A stretch of DNA of 15,716 nucleotides, from NCBI GenBank assembly GCA_012800565.1, contig JAAZIZ010000450.1, positions 1 to 15,716 of the forward strand. The letters are read 5' to 3'. Position 1 is the stretch's first letter, and each line of letters begins with the position of its first letter. Below the pieces are notes generated by a model. It searched no databases. It saw nothing but the letters and a program-made list of their open reading frames with translations, and was not told where the DNA came from. The stretch is from Lentisphaerota bacterium (lineage in GTDB: Bacteria; Verrucomicrobiota; Lentisphaeria; Oligosphaerales; Oligosphaeraceae). Position numbers and translations under genes: made by a program. Below, piece after piece: positions 1 through 9,187 of this stretch.

Positions 1-1
1 G

Positions 2-1132
2 GCTATGGCTGCCGCCGCCGCAGAATCGCCGCTGAACCGCTGCGAAATGCGCTCGCCCCGGCTGGGCATTATTACCGCCAGCATCACATACCAGTATGTC
101 CGCGAAGTCTTTCCCGAGGCCTCAGTGCTGAAACTGGGCTGGTCGTTCCCGTTCCCGGACCAGCTCCTGCGCACTTTCGCAGAGCAGGTGCAGGAACTGG
201 TGGTGCTGGAGGAACTTGATGATTTCCTGGAGGAGCGGGTCCGCTCCCTGGGTCTGAAATGCCGCGGACGTGAGTTGTTTCCCCCCTGCGGCGAACTGTC
301 GGTGGCGAAGCTGCAGGCAGTCAAAGACCGTCTGGAAGGCCGGGAGACAGCGCCCAGAGCGCAGAGCCTGCCTGGGCTTGAGCTTCCTGCCCGCCCGCCC
401 GTCTTCTGTCCCGGCTGCCCGCATCGGGGGCTGTTCTATGGCCTGACCAAATTCGATGTGGTGGTCACCGGCGATATCGGCTGCTACAGCCTGGCTGTTT
501 TCCCGCCCCTGAACCGCACCGATGTGATATTGTGCATGGGCGGAGGAATTTCCATGGCCCACGGACTGGAGAAAGCCGGCGAGAAGCGCAAGATCGTGGG
601 CGTGGTCGGAGACTCGACTTTCTTTCACTCCGGCATCACCGGATTGCTGGATATCGTCTATAACCGCGGCACTGCCACCATTGTGGTGCTTGATAACCGC
701 ACTACCGCCATGACCGGACACCAGGACCACCCCGGCACTGGCCGAACGCTGCAGGGCGAGGAGACCAGCGCCGCTTCAATCGAAGCTATCGGCCGGGCTT
801 GCGGGGTCAGGCGGGTCAGAACCGTCAATCCTTATAACCTCAAGGAAGTCCAGGCAGCATTGAGGGAAGAGGTAGCGGCGGCAGAGCCGTCTCTGATCAT
901 ATCCCGTGCACCCTGTCCCCTGCATGAACGCAAGCCGGTAGGGCCGCGGCACAGCATTGATCCGCAGAAGTGCCGCCGCTGCCGGGCCTGCTTGAAGCTG
1001 GGCTGTCCGGCCATTGAGAATCATCAGGGCGAAATCCGTATCAACCAGCTGCTCTGTGCCGGTTGCGGCACTTGTGCCGAGGTCTGCAAATTCCAGGCCA
1101 TCGGACCGCTTGGCGAGGAGGAGAGCAAATGA
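2..1132 (+). CDS. iorA: Indolepyruvate:ferredoxin oxidoreductase, alpha subunit (5' end outside the window)
   Basis: The product is the C-terminal 375 or so residues of IorA, a family usually near 600 aa, and the frame runs open to the window edge, so the true start lies upstream. IorA with IorB decarboxylates aryl-pyruvates (from Trp, Phe, Tyr) to aryl-acetyl-CoA and reduces ferredoxin, in the cytoplasm of anaerobes. Numbering from the Met at base 5, a conserved CPGCPHRG lies at 135-142. The thiamine-diphosphate motif runs from GDS (202-204) to N231. The C-terminal ferredoxin domain has C323-x2-C326-x2-C329-x4-CP, the unusual spacing seen in this family, and a canonical C351-x2-C354-x2-C357-x3-C361, suggesting two [4Fe-4S] clusters. 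The gene ends in an ATGA overlap with iorB. The missing N-terminal part is a window-edge effect, not a truncation. Confidence 0.95.
   Translation, partial: AMAAAAAESPLNRCEMRSPRLGIITASITYQYVREVFPEASVLKLGWSFPFPDQLLRTFAEQVQELVVLEELDDFLEERVRSLGLKCRGRELFPPCGELSVAKLQAVKDRLEGRETAPRAQSLPGLELPARPPVFCPGCPHRGLFYGLTKFDVVVTGDIGCYSLAVFPPLNRTDVILCMGGGISMAHGLEKAGEKRKIVGVVGDSTFFHSGITGLLDIVYNRGTATIVVLDNRTTAMTGHQDHPGTGRTLQGEETSAASIEAIGRACGVRRVRTVNPYNLKEVQAALREEVAAAEPSLIISRAPCPLHERKPVGPRHSIDPQKCRRCRACLKLGCPAIENHQGEIRINQLLCAGCGTCAEVCKFQAIGPLGEEESK
1116..1121 (+). promoter_or_regulatory. Shine-Dalgarno AGGAGG that fixes the iorB start
   Basis: A perfect AGGAGG lies inside the last codons of iorA, 7 nt before the ATG at 1129. 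The iorB frame is open further upstream, with an ATG at 1063, but this site and the ATGA overlap select 1129. The arrangement suggests translational coupling of the two subunits. Confidence 0.8.
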
Positions 1133-1722
1133 ACAAGATTACCAATACTTGCAGCCTGATTATGGTCGGCGTAGGCGGGCAGGGCATCCTGCTGGCCAGC
1201 GAGGTCACTGCCCGGGCGGCGCAGTCCTGCGGCCTGCGGGTGAAGACCAATGAGGTGCACGGCATGGCCCAGCGCGGCGGATCAGTGACGGCCCATATCC
1301 GTTTCGGGCAGGAAGTGCACAGCCCGCTGGTCACAGAAGGTACTGCCGATGCATTGCTGGCGCTGGAAGCCATCGAGGCCTTGCGCTGCCGCCAGTTCCT
1401 GCGTCCCGACGGGCTGGCGGTGGTTTCGACCCAGCGGGTCATCCCGGTCACGGTTTCATCCGGCGGGGCGACATACCCCGAGCCGGAGCCGCTGCTGCGC
1501 CAGAGTTTCCGGCGCCTGGCTTATATTGATGCTTTGGGCGAGGCCAAAGCCCTGGGCGAAGCCCGGGCCGCTAATGTCGTTCTGTTGGGCGCTCTGGCCC
1601 GGCATTTGCCGCTGCCGCTGGATGCCTGGGAGGCAGCACTCGCGCTCTGCGTGAAAGAAAAGGCGCTGGCCTGCAATATCGCCGCTTTCCGGCGGGGGCT
1701 GGCCTTGAGCGAAGGACTCTGA
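1129..1722 (+). CDS. iorB: Indolepyruvate:ferredoxin oxidoreductase, beta subunit
   Basis: This 197-aa protein is the pyruvate-ferredoxin-oxidoreductase gamma-domain partner of IorA, at the usual length for IorB (about 190-200 aa). The conserved GVGGQGILLAS is at residues 14-24 and EVHGMAQRGGSV at 42-53, both hallmarks of this domain. I chose the ATG at 1129 because it overlaps the iorA stop as ATGA, is preceded by AGGAGG, and gives a protein beginning just before the first family motif. An earlier ATG in the same frame (1063) lies deep inside iorA and would add non-homologous sequence. Stoichiometric production with IorA is expected from the coupling. A 79-bp gap without a clear terminator separates it from the next gene, so cotranscription with the hydrolase is possible but not shown. 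Confidence 0.95.
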   Translation: MNKITNTCSLIMVGVGGQGILLASEVTARAAQSCGLRVKTNEVHGMAQRGGSVTAHIRFGQEVHSPLVTEGTADALLALEAIEALRCRQFLRPDGLAVVSTQRVIPVTVSSGGATYPEPEPLLRQSFRRLAYIDALGEAKALGEARAANVVLLGALARHLPLPLDAWEAALALCVKEKALACNIAAFRRGLALSEGL

Positions 1723-1801
1723 ACCGCGGTATTCCGGTCAGGCCGGCTCCGGCGGTAAAAATCATCTTGTGCGGTAATCATGCGTTTATGCGGGAGGTCT
1801 T

Positions 1802-3709
1802 ATGCTCTATCAATGCTTGTGTTCGGCCGCCGAGCGGCTTTCGTCGCAATGTCTGGCACTGCTGCCGGATTTATCTTCCTGGGAAGCGGCCCTGCCGGAG
1901 CGGCGCCGGGCCTGGCTGGGGATGCTGGGGCTGGACCCTCTGCCCCAGCGCAGTGACCTCGCACCAGTAATCACCGGCATAGTCGAGGAAAAAACATTTG
2001 CCATCCGGAAGCTGCATTTCCAGCCCCTGCCGGACTGCCGGGTGACGGCGAATCTGTATGTCCCCCAGGACCGTCCCGGGCCTTTCCCGGCCGTGATTTA
2101 TGTCTGCGGGCATGCAGACCCGGCCAAGGTCTGGTATCAGGAGTTTGCGCGCTGGTTCGCCCAGCACGGTTATGCGGTTTTTATCCTGGATGCCATCCAG
2201 ATCGGCGAGAACCGCGGCATCCATCACGGCACCTACAGTTTCGGCTTCTGGCATTGGTACAGCCAGGGATATACTCCGGCGGGGATGGAAGTCTGGACCG
2301 CAATGCGGGCCATCGATTATCTGGAGACCCTGCCGGAGATTGATGCCTCCCGGGTGGGCATCACCGGCAATTCCGGCGGCGGCACCATTTCCTGGTTTAC
2401 CGGTGCGGCCGATACGCGGCTGAAGGTCGTGGTGCCTTCCTGCCAGACCGGCAATCTCTTCCAGCATATCTATGACCGCACCATTGACGGCCATTGTGAC
2501 TGCTCGTTCTGGGTGAATCACCTGGGCTGGGACCTGCCCGACCTGGCCGCGCTGATCGCACCCCGACCGCTGATGATTTCCGCCAGCACCGAGGATATAC
2601 TGTTCCGCCCTTATGCTTTCCGCGATGTCTTCCAGCGCGCCCGGCATGTGTACCGGCTGTATGGCCAGGAAGAGCATATCCACCTGCATGAGGCGGTTAA
2701 TAAACACGGCCAGACCAGCAAATGCCGACTGGCACTGTTCTCCTGGTTCGGAAAATTTCTCCAGGGTGACGCGCAGCCGGTCCGGGATGATTTTGACGGC
2801 AGTAAGCTCCCGGCTGAAAGCCTGGCGGTCTATGCTCCCGGGGAGCAGGCTCCTGCAGGCGACCGTCTGGCCACAGTGCAGGATTTCTTTATTCCGCTGC
2901 CTGCGGGTGACCTCCCGGAGGACAAGCAGTCGTTCGCAGTCCATCAGGAGCAGTCGCTGAACCGGCTGCGCTCCTTGACTTTCAATAACCTGCTTAAAAG
3001 CCTGCGCACTTATCCGCAATGGAAATACCGCCCTCAAGGGCAGACGGATGAATTCCTGTACCGGACCTTTGAATTCTGTTCTGAGCCGGATATGCCCATC
3101 CGCCTGCAGGCCGCTTTGCCGCTGCAGTATTCCGCGTCCCGCAAGATGCTGCTGGGGCCATTGTCACAGGAGGCACGCACCTCGTTCAGCCTGCAAGCGT
3201 CTGATTTGGCTGAAAGCAAATGCAAAGGCCGGTATATCCGCGGCTGCGTTGAGGTGCGCGGCACCGGCGCCACGTCCATCGGCGCAGGCTTGTTGTGGAC
3301 TTGTCGCCGCGCCTTTCCCCTGGTCGGGCAGACGCTCTATGAACGGCAGACGCTCGACCTGCTGCAGGGCGGCAGAGTGGCCCGCGAAGCTATTCCCGGC
3401 CTGACCGGGCTCTATTATTTCGGCACCGGCGAGTCTGCCGCCCTGGCTATCTATGCCGCACTGCTGGACCCGGAGTGCCGGGGTGTGGTGCTGAAGCAGC
3501 CGATTGTCACGCACTGGAATGGCGGCCCGGAGTTCCTGAATGTGCTGAAGACCGGCGATCTGCCGCATAATGCCGCATTATTGCTGCCGAAGAGCATCGC
3601 GTTTATCGGTGAAGTTCCTCCAGAGTACCAGTTCCTCTTCCCGCTGGCGGCGAAGCTGGGCTGCCTGGAGGCGGTATCGGCAGTCGCAACGTTTGCTGAC
3701 TGGAACTGA
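1802..3709 (+). CDS. Acetyl-xylan-esterase-like alpha/beta-hydrolase with a degenerate second lobe
   Basis: The 635-aa product has an N-terminal alpha/beta-hydrolase domain, about residues 70-320, of the acetyl xylan esterase / dienelactone-hydrolase-like type. The nucleophile elbow GITGNSGGG gives Ser191. Probable partners are Asp265 (in STEDILF) and His302 (in VNKHGQ), at the expected order and spacing. These features predict an active serine esterase or deacylase; the substrate (acetylated xylan, another sugar ester or a peptide) cannot be read from sequence. Residues 420-635 look like a worn second hydrolase lobe: GTGESAA around Ser545 sits before a strand as in the first domain, but no catalytic His follows. 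I see no signal peptide, so the enzyme is probably cytoplasmic. The start at 1802 has GGGAGG at 1792-1797 with a short 4-nt spacer. An acyl-peptide-hydrolase-like role is the main alternative. Confidence 0.75.
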   Translation: MLYQCLCSAAERLSSQCLALLPDLSSWEAALPERRRAWLGMLGLDPLPQRSDLAPVITGIVEEKTFAIRKLHFQPLPDCRVTANLYVPQDRPGPFPAVIYVCGHADPAKVWYQEFARWFAQHGYAVFILDAIQIGENRGIHHGTYSFGFWHWYSQGYTPAGMEVWTAMRAIDYLETLPEIDASRVGITGNSGGGTISWFTGAADTRLKVVVPSCQTGNLFQHIYDRTIDGHCDCSFWVNHLGWDLPDLAALIAPRPLMISASTEDILFRPYAFRDVFQRARHVYRLYGQEEHIHLHEAVNKHGQTSKCRLALFSWFGKFLQGDAQPVRDDFDGSKLPAESLAVYAPGEQAPAGDRLATVQDFFIPLPAGDLPEDKQSFAVHQEQSLNRLRSLTFNNLLKSLRTYPQWKYRPQGQTDEFLYRTFEFCSEPDMPIRLQAALPLQYSASRKMLLGPLSQEARTSFSLQASDLAESKCKGRYIRGCVEVRGTGATSIGAGLLWTCRRAFPLVGQTLYERQTLDLLQGGRVAREAIPGLTGLYYFGTGESAALAIYAALLDPECRGVVLKQPIVTHWNGGPEFLNVLKTGDLPHNAALLLPKSIAFIGEVPPEYQFLFPLAAKLGCLEAVSAVATFADWN

Positions 3710-3782
3710 GTGGCTCTACGCGGAAACCGGGGGTGTTTTTTCAATTACTATGGCCGTCTGCCAGTGCTTCCGGCAGGGCGCA

Positions 3783-5972
3783 TTATTTCAGGCCCAGGTG
3801 GCGTCGGGCGGCCCATTCCGCCAGAAAGGCTGCAGTGATAGCCGCGAACAGCAGCCAGGACGAGGCCAGCGGTCGCCGGCTGCTGCGCTGAGGCAGGCGG
3901 GGCGAAAGCGGCAGGTGCCCAATCCCCTGTGAGAATTGCCGCGGGGTATAATAGTTTCCCTGGCTGATGCGGGCGATGTCACGCAGCAACTCTTCGTTGA
4001 AGTCAGTATCGGCCATTTCCGGGCCGCTTTGCCGGGCCAGGAACATGCTCTCGCTGGTGAAAGACTGTTCCGGCAGCTTGACCTGGTAATGGACCCGGTA
4101 TTCACCTGCCGCCGGCGGCAAATATTGCGTCGAATACTGTCCCGGCTGGTCCCAGGCCGGTTCCAGACGCACCTCACTTAGGCTGCCGTCCGGAGCGGTA
4201 ATCACCGCGCTGGCAAGCGCATCCGCCGCCGGCAGAAAATCGCTGCCCAGGATTTCCAGGCTGACCGACGTGGGTTCATCGACCGCGACCTTGGCGCCGT
4301 CATTGCCGGGCTGCAGCTGGGGCTGATGCTGTTCCGCCAGCCAGACCAGCAGGCAGTTCCAGAAAGTCTGATGCACTGTCTCGCCGGCGTGGTCCATAAA
4401 TCGCCATTTCCAGGTCTCGGACAAACCCAGGAAAGCGGAGCGTCCGGCGCCGTAAGTCTGGGCGCTGAGCAGTGAATCCTGGCTGTCGCCCAGGCTCAGG
4501 GCCGTCCGGGCACCGCGTTTGTTGCGGCGGCAGACCTGCAGTTCGCTGCCCGGGGGCAGGGGCAGCCCTTGGGCGGGACTGAGAATGCGGCTCTGGTCGC
4601 GGGAAAAAATCAGCTCGCTGCTGGTCTGCAGACGCATGCTGCTGCTGGCCAGAGCCGGCTCGGCTTGCAAGAAAGGCAGCAAGGGCCGGAATTCGGGCGG
4701 GAATTGAGCGGCTGCGCCGAGCAACAGCAGTCCGCCGCCCTTATGCTCACAGAAAGCCAGCAGTGCCTGCCGCCCTGCGGGGCTGAGTCTGGCGGCGGCC
4801 CGGCTGTCCAGAAGTACGCCGTCAAAGGGGGCATAGAAGAGCGCCTGCTCAGGAAAGGCGCTGAGCCCTTCCAGCTGTTTCTCGGACAGGCCGCTGCGGA
4901 AAAAATTGTTGCTGCCGGTCTGGATGATGGCGGCGAGGTTCAGTTGTTCGTTGCGTTCGGCGTGGATGCGCAGGAAGCGCCATTCCCAGTCCAGGGCGCC
5001 GCCGAGATAGAGCAGGGAGAAACGGTCCGGTTCGAGGATTCTGACATTGATGAAGTCGAGATTATTGTCCAGGCGGTTATCGGCGGCGGGTGCCTGCAGC
5101 CGGACAGCGTAGGTACGGAAACCGGCAATGGGCGAGCGCAGAGAGAATTCGACGGTATTGGCACCGGGCTCAATGGCGCATTCCCAGCTCTGGATGACCT
5201 GGCCATTTTCCAGCAGTTCCACGGTCAGAGTCTCGGTCCCGGGGAAGGTGCTTTCGATGCTGGCCGGCAGAATGAATTCATGATCGCGGGGTACTGGCGC
5301 CAGAGTGGTGATGGCAAAGCGGACCTTGGTATCCAGGCCGGGGCTGAGTTTGCCGATGCCAACACAGGAGATGGGGACTTGCTGCTGCTTGAACTGCTTC
5401 GCCACGGCAGTGGCGCTGTTGCTGGCTGTATCGCGGCCGTCGCTGAACAGCAGCACTGCGCCCAGGGGCGCAGCACCTGGCTGGCCTTCGGCTGCCCGGC
5501 GCAGAGCCTCCCCCAGATCAGTGTTGCCGGGCAGGGGGGTGAGCATCCGGGGAATGCCGGACAGGCGCTGCAGCTGGTCGCTGAAACCCCAGATTTCCAG
5601 TTCGCCCTGCCGGGCCAGCTGGGGGATGGTGTCGCTTTGCAGCAGAGTGTGCAGCTGGGTGAGGCGGTTCGGCTCATTGACAGCATCGCTGACTTGCAGG
5701 GAGCGGCTCAGATCGGCCAGAATGGCGATGCGGAAAGCCCCGGGTTCAGGTTCTGAGCGGTTGATGACTGGCTGCAGCAACAGCAGTGTGGCCAGCGCCA
5801 GCGCCAGCAGACGCAGAAAGAGGAGGAGCAGCCGCCGGGGCAGGCTCATATTATGCCGGAAACGCCGCCAGCTCAGCCCGGCGGCAAGCAGACAAAGCGC
5901 CAGCCAGGCGAGGATGATATACCAGGGGCAGACGGGTGCCCAGTCAATGCTGGTCTGCTGAAATATTTCCAT
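3783..5972 (-). CDS. Membrane-anchored VWA-domain protein with glutamine-amidotransferase-like region
   Basis: The 729-aa product has two N-terminal membrane segments (about 17-34 and 48-67), a von Willebrand factor A domain (about 80-210), an Ig-like stretch (about 215-310), a class-I glutamine-amidotransferase-like fold (about 315-550), a second beta-rich region (560-645) and one C-terminal membrane segment (about 704-720). The metal-binding MIDAS looks intact: DLSRS (D87, S89, S91), T151 and D178, so a metal-dependent ligand-binding role is plausible. Conserved tryptophans occur at WEWRF (329-333) and WKWRF (521-525). The architecture is known from PVC bacteria and resembles BatA/BatB-type proteins. 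The biochemical function is unknown. The start at 5972 has AAGGA (plus-strand 5983-5987) 10 nt upstream. It follows the DUF4175-like gene by 63 bp and probably works with it in the envelope. Confidence 0.75.
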   Translation of the reverse strand: MEIFQQTSIDWAPVCPWYIILAWLALCLLAAGLSWRRFRHNMSLPRRLLLLFLRLLALALATLLLLQPVINRSEPEPGAFRIAILADLSRSLQVSDAVNEPNRLTQLHTLLQSDTIPQLARQGELEIWGFSDQLQRLSGIPRMLTPLPGNTDLGEALRRAAEGQPGAAPLGAVLLFSDGRDTASNSATAVAKQFKQQQVPISCVGIGKLSPGLDTKVRFAITTLAPVPRDHEFILPASIESTFPGTETLTVELLENGQVIQSWECAIEPGANTVEFSLRSPIAGFRTYAVRLQAPAADNRLDNNLDFINVRILEPDRFSLLYLGGALDWEWRFLRIHAERNEQLNLAAIIQTGSNNFFRSGLSEKQLEGLSAFPEQALFYAPFDGVLLDSRAAARLSPAGRQALLAFCEHKGGGLLLLGAAAQFPPEFRPLLPFLQAEPALASSSMRLQTSSELIFSRDQSRILSPAQGLPLPPGSELQVCRRNKRGARTALSLGDSQDSLLSAQTYGAGRSAFLGLSETWKWRFMDHAGETVHQTFWNCLLVWLAEQHQPQLQPGNDGAKVAVDEPTSVSLEILGSDFLPAADALASAVITAPDGSLSEVRLEPAWDQPGQYSTQYLPPAAGEYRVHYQVKLPEQSFTSESMFLARQSGPEMADTDFNEELLRDIARISQGNYYTPRQFSQGIGHLPLSPRLPQRSSRRPLASSWLLFAAITAAFLAEWAARRHLGLK

Positions 5973-6035
5973 TCCTTGTATGTCCTTCAGGAGCGCAGAG
6001 ATTGCCAGGGTCTGGCGCTGGCGCCCCCCGGAAAA

Positions 6036-9000
6036 TTATTCCCCGGTGCCGAGTTCTTTGAAGTACTCCTGGACCTGCCGTTTGTACTTCTTGGGCGGGG
6101 GGATGTTCTGTCGGCTGAACTTCTGGCGGTTCTGCAGATCATAGCGGGCCAGATATTGCAGCAGAACCTCGCTGGCGGCCCGGAACAGCGACTGAGTGTG
6201 CTGGGTGACCTCGCTGCTCGGACTCTCGCCTATGGGTACCTGGAGAGAATCGCTGATCTGCTGCAAACGGGGGTCCTGCAGGACTTCCGCGGCATTCTGC
6301 AGCAACCGCGAGGCGCTGTCGCGCACCTGCTGCATGCGTTCACGGGCGCGTTCCTGGGACGATTGCTGCCCGGCCGACTGCATCTCTTCGGCATGGCGCT
6401 GCAGCTGCTCCAGCATCTGCCGTAAATCCTCGCTGCTGACAGGCGGCAGCTTACTGGCGCTGTCGCTGAGGTCCTGGGCAAAAGACTGCAGCAGATTGGC
6501 GGCATCGCGCTGCTCTTTTGCCGCAGCCTCAAAGCGCTTGTAGAGCAGTGCGTTCTGAGCTCTGGTCTGGCTTTTCTGCAGCCCGCGCTGTTCGACTTGC
6601 TCTAAGGCTTTACGCAGAGACTGGGCGACTTCCGGGAAATCATTTTCCAGCAGGGTGCTGGTCTCTGCGACTTCCTGGCGCAGCTGCCCGGTCTGTTCCC
6701 GCAACTGCCGCTGCCGCTCGCGCGCCTCCTGGGCGGCGTTGGGATGGTCCGGCAGAGAGGCGGAATTCTCGCTCTCCTGGCGCTGCTGCTCTGCCAGTCC
6801 GGCAGCCTGTTCGCTGAGGCGGGCGATCTGGTTGGCGCTGGCAGTACGCAAAGCATTCTCCAGATTGCGCAATGACTCCAGCAGATGATTGTGGGCGCGC
6901 TGACCGTGGATGGTGCCAGTTCGCAAATCGGAGCGCTGCAAGGCCGCGGTGCCGCGGCGCATCTCCTGGCCGGCGGCGGTCAGACTGGCGCTGCAGCTCC
7001 TGGCGTCCGGGAGCTCTGCGAGGCGTTGGCGCAGGCTTTCGCTGTCTGCCATCAGGTTGCCCTGCCGTTCTGCCAATGCGGCGGGCAGGGCACTGGCCGC
7101 GGCGCTGTCACGGTTCAGCTGCTCCTGCCGGGCTGCAAGCAGCCGCAAATCATCCAAGGCTTCCTGCATCTGCTGCAGAGCCTGGCGCTGCTGCTGAGAT
7201 TGCTGCTGGTCATCACTGTGCTGCGGCTGCTCCTGCTCAGCCGATTCCCCCTCGCCTTCCTGGCCGGCTTTCTTGCTTTTCATGCTGTTCTTCAGCATTT
7301 CATTTTCGATGCGGACCAATGCGGTCAGGGCGCGTTCCTGGGGCTGCAGGCTTTCCTCAATAAGCTGCCGTTCCGCCAGCGCGATCGCGGCCAGATATTG
7401 CTGTCCGGCGGTGGCGAAGAGGCTGGGCAGGGGCTCGGCGATCATCCCTTTGGCTTCAGTCTGCATTTGGTTGAAGCGGCGGCGGACTTCCAGTTCCAGT
7501 TCTTTGAGATCGCGCAGCAGCGTGAACTGTTGCTGCTGCAGTTCTGCCGGTGGGATCAGGGTGGCGATGCTGAGGATGTCCCAGGAGAAGCGCAACAGTC
7601 GCTTGGCTTCCGCCAGCAAGTCGGAAATATCGGCCTTTTTCTCCTGCCCGGAATCGCCACCACTGTCAATGCTGTCACTGTCGGGACGCACAGTGATAAA
7701 GAACAGATCGCTGCGGGTGGTCTGGGGAGTAGGCTGGCGATTGTCGCGGAGCAGCAGCACGCAGGTCAGCAGATCGCCATCCTGCAGGTTCATTCCGGCG
7801 AAATCCCAGCGCTGGCTGACCTCAATTTCTTTTTCTGCGGGCTGTTCTTCGGGGGCAGCATACAGCAGCCTGGCCTGGCGGTCTGCGCCGGACAGGGAGA
7901 ACTGCAGCACCAGGTCGAGCAATCCGAAGTCATCCCGGGCCAGGATGTCCAGCAGCAGTGCGTCACCGGGCTTCAGGGTGCTTTCCTGCCCGGGCTCGCG
8001 GATTTCCAGCACTGGCGGCAGGTCGGGCTCGGCAGTTACGGTGAAAGGCGGACAGGCAGCGCTGTGGCCATCCTGATCCCGCAGAACGGCCTGATAGCGG
8101 GTGGTTTTCGTGACGGTGATGGTTTGCTCGGGGCCCGGTTGCGGCTCCGGGAAAGGCGGTTCGGCCTGCAGTTCACAGCTGACTCCGGGCGGCAACTGCA
8201 GCTGCAGCCGGAAAGCTTCCCCTTCGATAAGGGTGAAGTCCTGGAAGGCTGAGAAAGTTTCTGCCTCCCGCCTGGTGTAAGGCAGTGGCAGGGTGGTCAG
8301 GGTGATGGCTTCTGGTGCTGGCGGGGTATAGACGTCTATGGTCTGCCAGGAACTGCGCAGCGATGGAGTCAGAATCCGGAAAGCCAGGGGCGCATTCAGA
8401 TCATAAAAATTATAGGCCAGCCGACCGGATTTTTGCGGCAGCATGGTTTGCCGGTAGCGCTGCCGGCCTTGCGGCAGCTGCTCCAGGACTTCAATTTCCG
8501 CCTCCTGCTCCCAGCGTGTGATTTTCACTTCCAGACGCAGATCGCTATGGATGGCGACTTCATCAGCCGGGAGGTACACGACAATGCCGGAACATTCGCC
8601 GGCCAGCAGGTCCCGCAGAGCAAAGCTGGCTTTTGGCAGCATGGCACCCAGACTGGCTATAATCAGCAGCAACAGTCCGACGCCGGCCAGCACCAGAGTG
8701 CGGCGCCAGCGGTAGCGCGCAGTGAAGACTGACAGGAAAAAATCCGGTTCTGCGGCCATACGGTGGCGCATTTGCTGGCGCAGGGATTCTTCCAGCGAGG
8801 TCAGGGGGCGGTTCTGCTGTTCCAGTTCCACCGCACAAATGAAAGAATCCAGCAGTTCCGGGCGGGCGTATTCGATATCCAGGGCCAAAGTCTGCAGGTT
8901 CCGCAGTGCACGTCTGGCTCTCTGCCCCAGAAAGGTCAGGGCCAGAGTTGAGACTATGCTGACTGCAGCGACGCTGAGCAGGGCCTGCAGCTCGGTCAGC

Positions 9001-9143
9001 TGGAAGACTCTCTCCCACCAGGCCAGCAGGCAGAAAGCGGCTCCCAGCCAGACCAGGCATACGGCGCACTGCCAGCCCCGCAGGCGCAGCTGCAGCTGCC
9101 GCTGCAGAGTCTGCAGAGGATGTAGTAATGATGGATCAGGCAT
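6036..9143 (-). CDS. DUF4175-like membrane protein with Ig-like region and long coiled coil
   Basis: The 1035-aa product has two membrane segments near the N-terminus (about 27-44 and 55-72), a third at about 149-168, then a long beta-rich extracytoplasmic part. Residues 375-490 carry the Ig-like pattern of the family: DDFGLLDL at 404-411, then a tryptophan/GD segment and a final strand. From about 500 to 980 the chain is helical, extremely rich in Gln, Glu, Ala, Leu and Arg, with a low-complexity QQQ-rich linker near 635-660, and is strongly coiled-coil-like. It ends in a basic segment (about 1010-1025). The family has no established biochemical role, but such genes occur beside VWA membrane proteins. 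The 44-bp gap from pgi and 63-bp gap to the VWA gene suggest cotranscription. The ribosome-binding site before the ATG at 9143 is weak, so the exact start is less certain. Confidence 0.7.
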   Translation of the reverse strand: MPDPSLLHPLQTLQRQLQLRLRGWQCAVCLVWLGAAFCLLAWWERVFQLTELQALLSVAAVSIVSTLALTFLGQRARRALRNLQTLALDIEYARPELLDSFICAVELEQQNRPLTSLEESLRQQMRHRMAAEPDFFLSVFTARYRWRRTLVLAGVGLLLLIIASLGAMLPKASFALRDLLAGECSGIVVYLPADEVAIHSDLRLEVKITRWEQEAEIEVLEQLPQGRQRYRQTMLPQKSGRLAYNFYDLNAPLAFRILTPSLRSSWQTIDVYTPPAPEAITLTTLPLPYTRREAETFSAFQDFTLIEGEAFRLQLQLPPGVSCELQAEPPFPEPQPGPEQTITVTKTTRYQAVLRDQDGHSAACPPFTVTAEPDLPPVLEIREPGQESTLKPGDALLLDILARDDFGLLDLVLQFSLSGADRQARLLYAAPEEQPAEKEIEVSQRWDFAGMNLQDGDLLTCVLLLRDNRQPTPQTTRSDLFFITVRPDSDSIDSGGDSGQEKKADISDLLAEAKRLLRFSWDILSIATLIPPAELQQQQFTLLRDLKELELEVRRRFNQMQTEAKGMIAEPLPSLFATAGQQYLAAIALAERQLIEESLQPQERALTALVRIENEMLKNSMKSKKAGQEGEGESAEQEQPQHSDDQQQSQQQRQALQQMQEALDDLRLLAARQEQLNRDSAAASALPAALAERQGNLMADSESLRQRLAELPDARSCSASLTAAGQEMRRGTAALQRSDLRTGTIHGQRAHNHLLESLRNLENALRTASANQIARLSEQAAGLAEQQRQESENSASLPDHPNAAQEARERQRQLREQTGQLRQEVAETSTLLENDFPEVAQSLRKALEQVEQRGLQKSQTRAQNALLYKRFEAAAKEQRDAANLLQSFAQDLSDSASKLPPVSSEDLRQMLEQLQRHAEEMQSAGQQSSQERARERMQQVRDSASRLLQNAAEVLQDPRLQQISDSLQVPIGESPSSEVTQHTQSLFRAASEVLLQYLARYDLQNRQKFSRQNIPPPKKYKRQVQEYFKELGTGE

Positions 9144-9187
9144 TTAATTCTGCCCCGATAACAGGTGGACAGCCAAGCCGAATATCC

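Noticed and set aside
1741..1754. GCCGG-CT-CCGGC inverted repeat between iorB and the hydrolase gene
   Set aside because: The loop is only two bases and no T-run follows; it is likely chance pairing in GC-rich DNA.
3710..3782. Possible terminators in the convergent gap: CTGCC-N9-GGCAG (3758-3776) and a T6 run (3736-3741)
   Set aside because: The 5-bp stem is not followed by a U-run on either strand, and the T6 run has only a 3-bp stem before it, so neither is a convincing intrinsic terminator.
4569..8252. Long plus-strand frames (395 and 455 codons) opposite the VWA and DUF4175-like genes
   Set aside because: The minus-strand frames have membrane segments, a MIDAS motif and family patterns; the plus-strand ones are compositional shadows.
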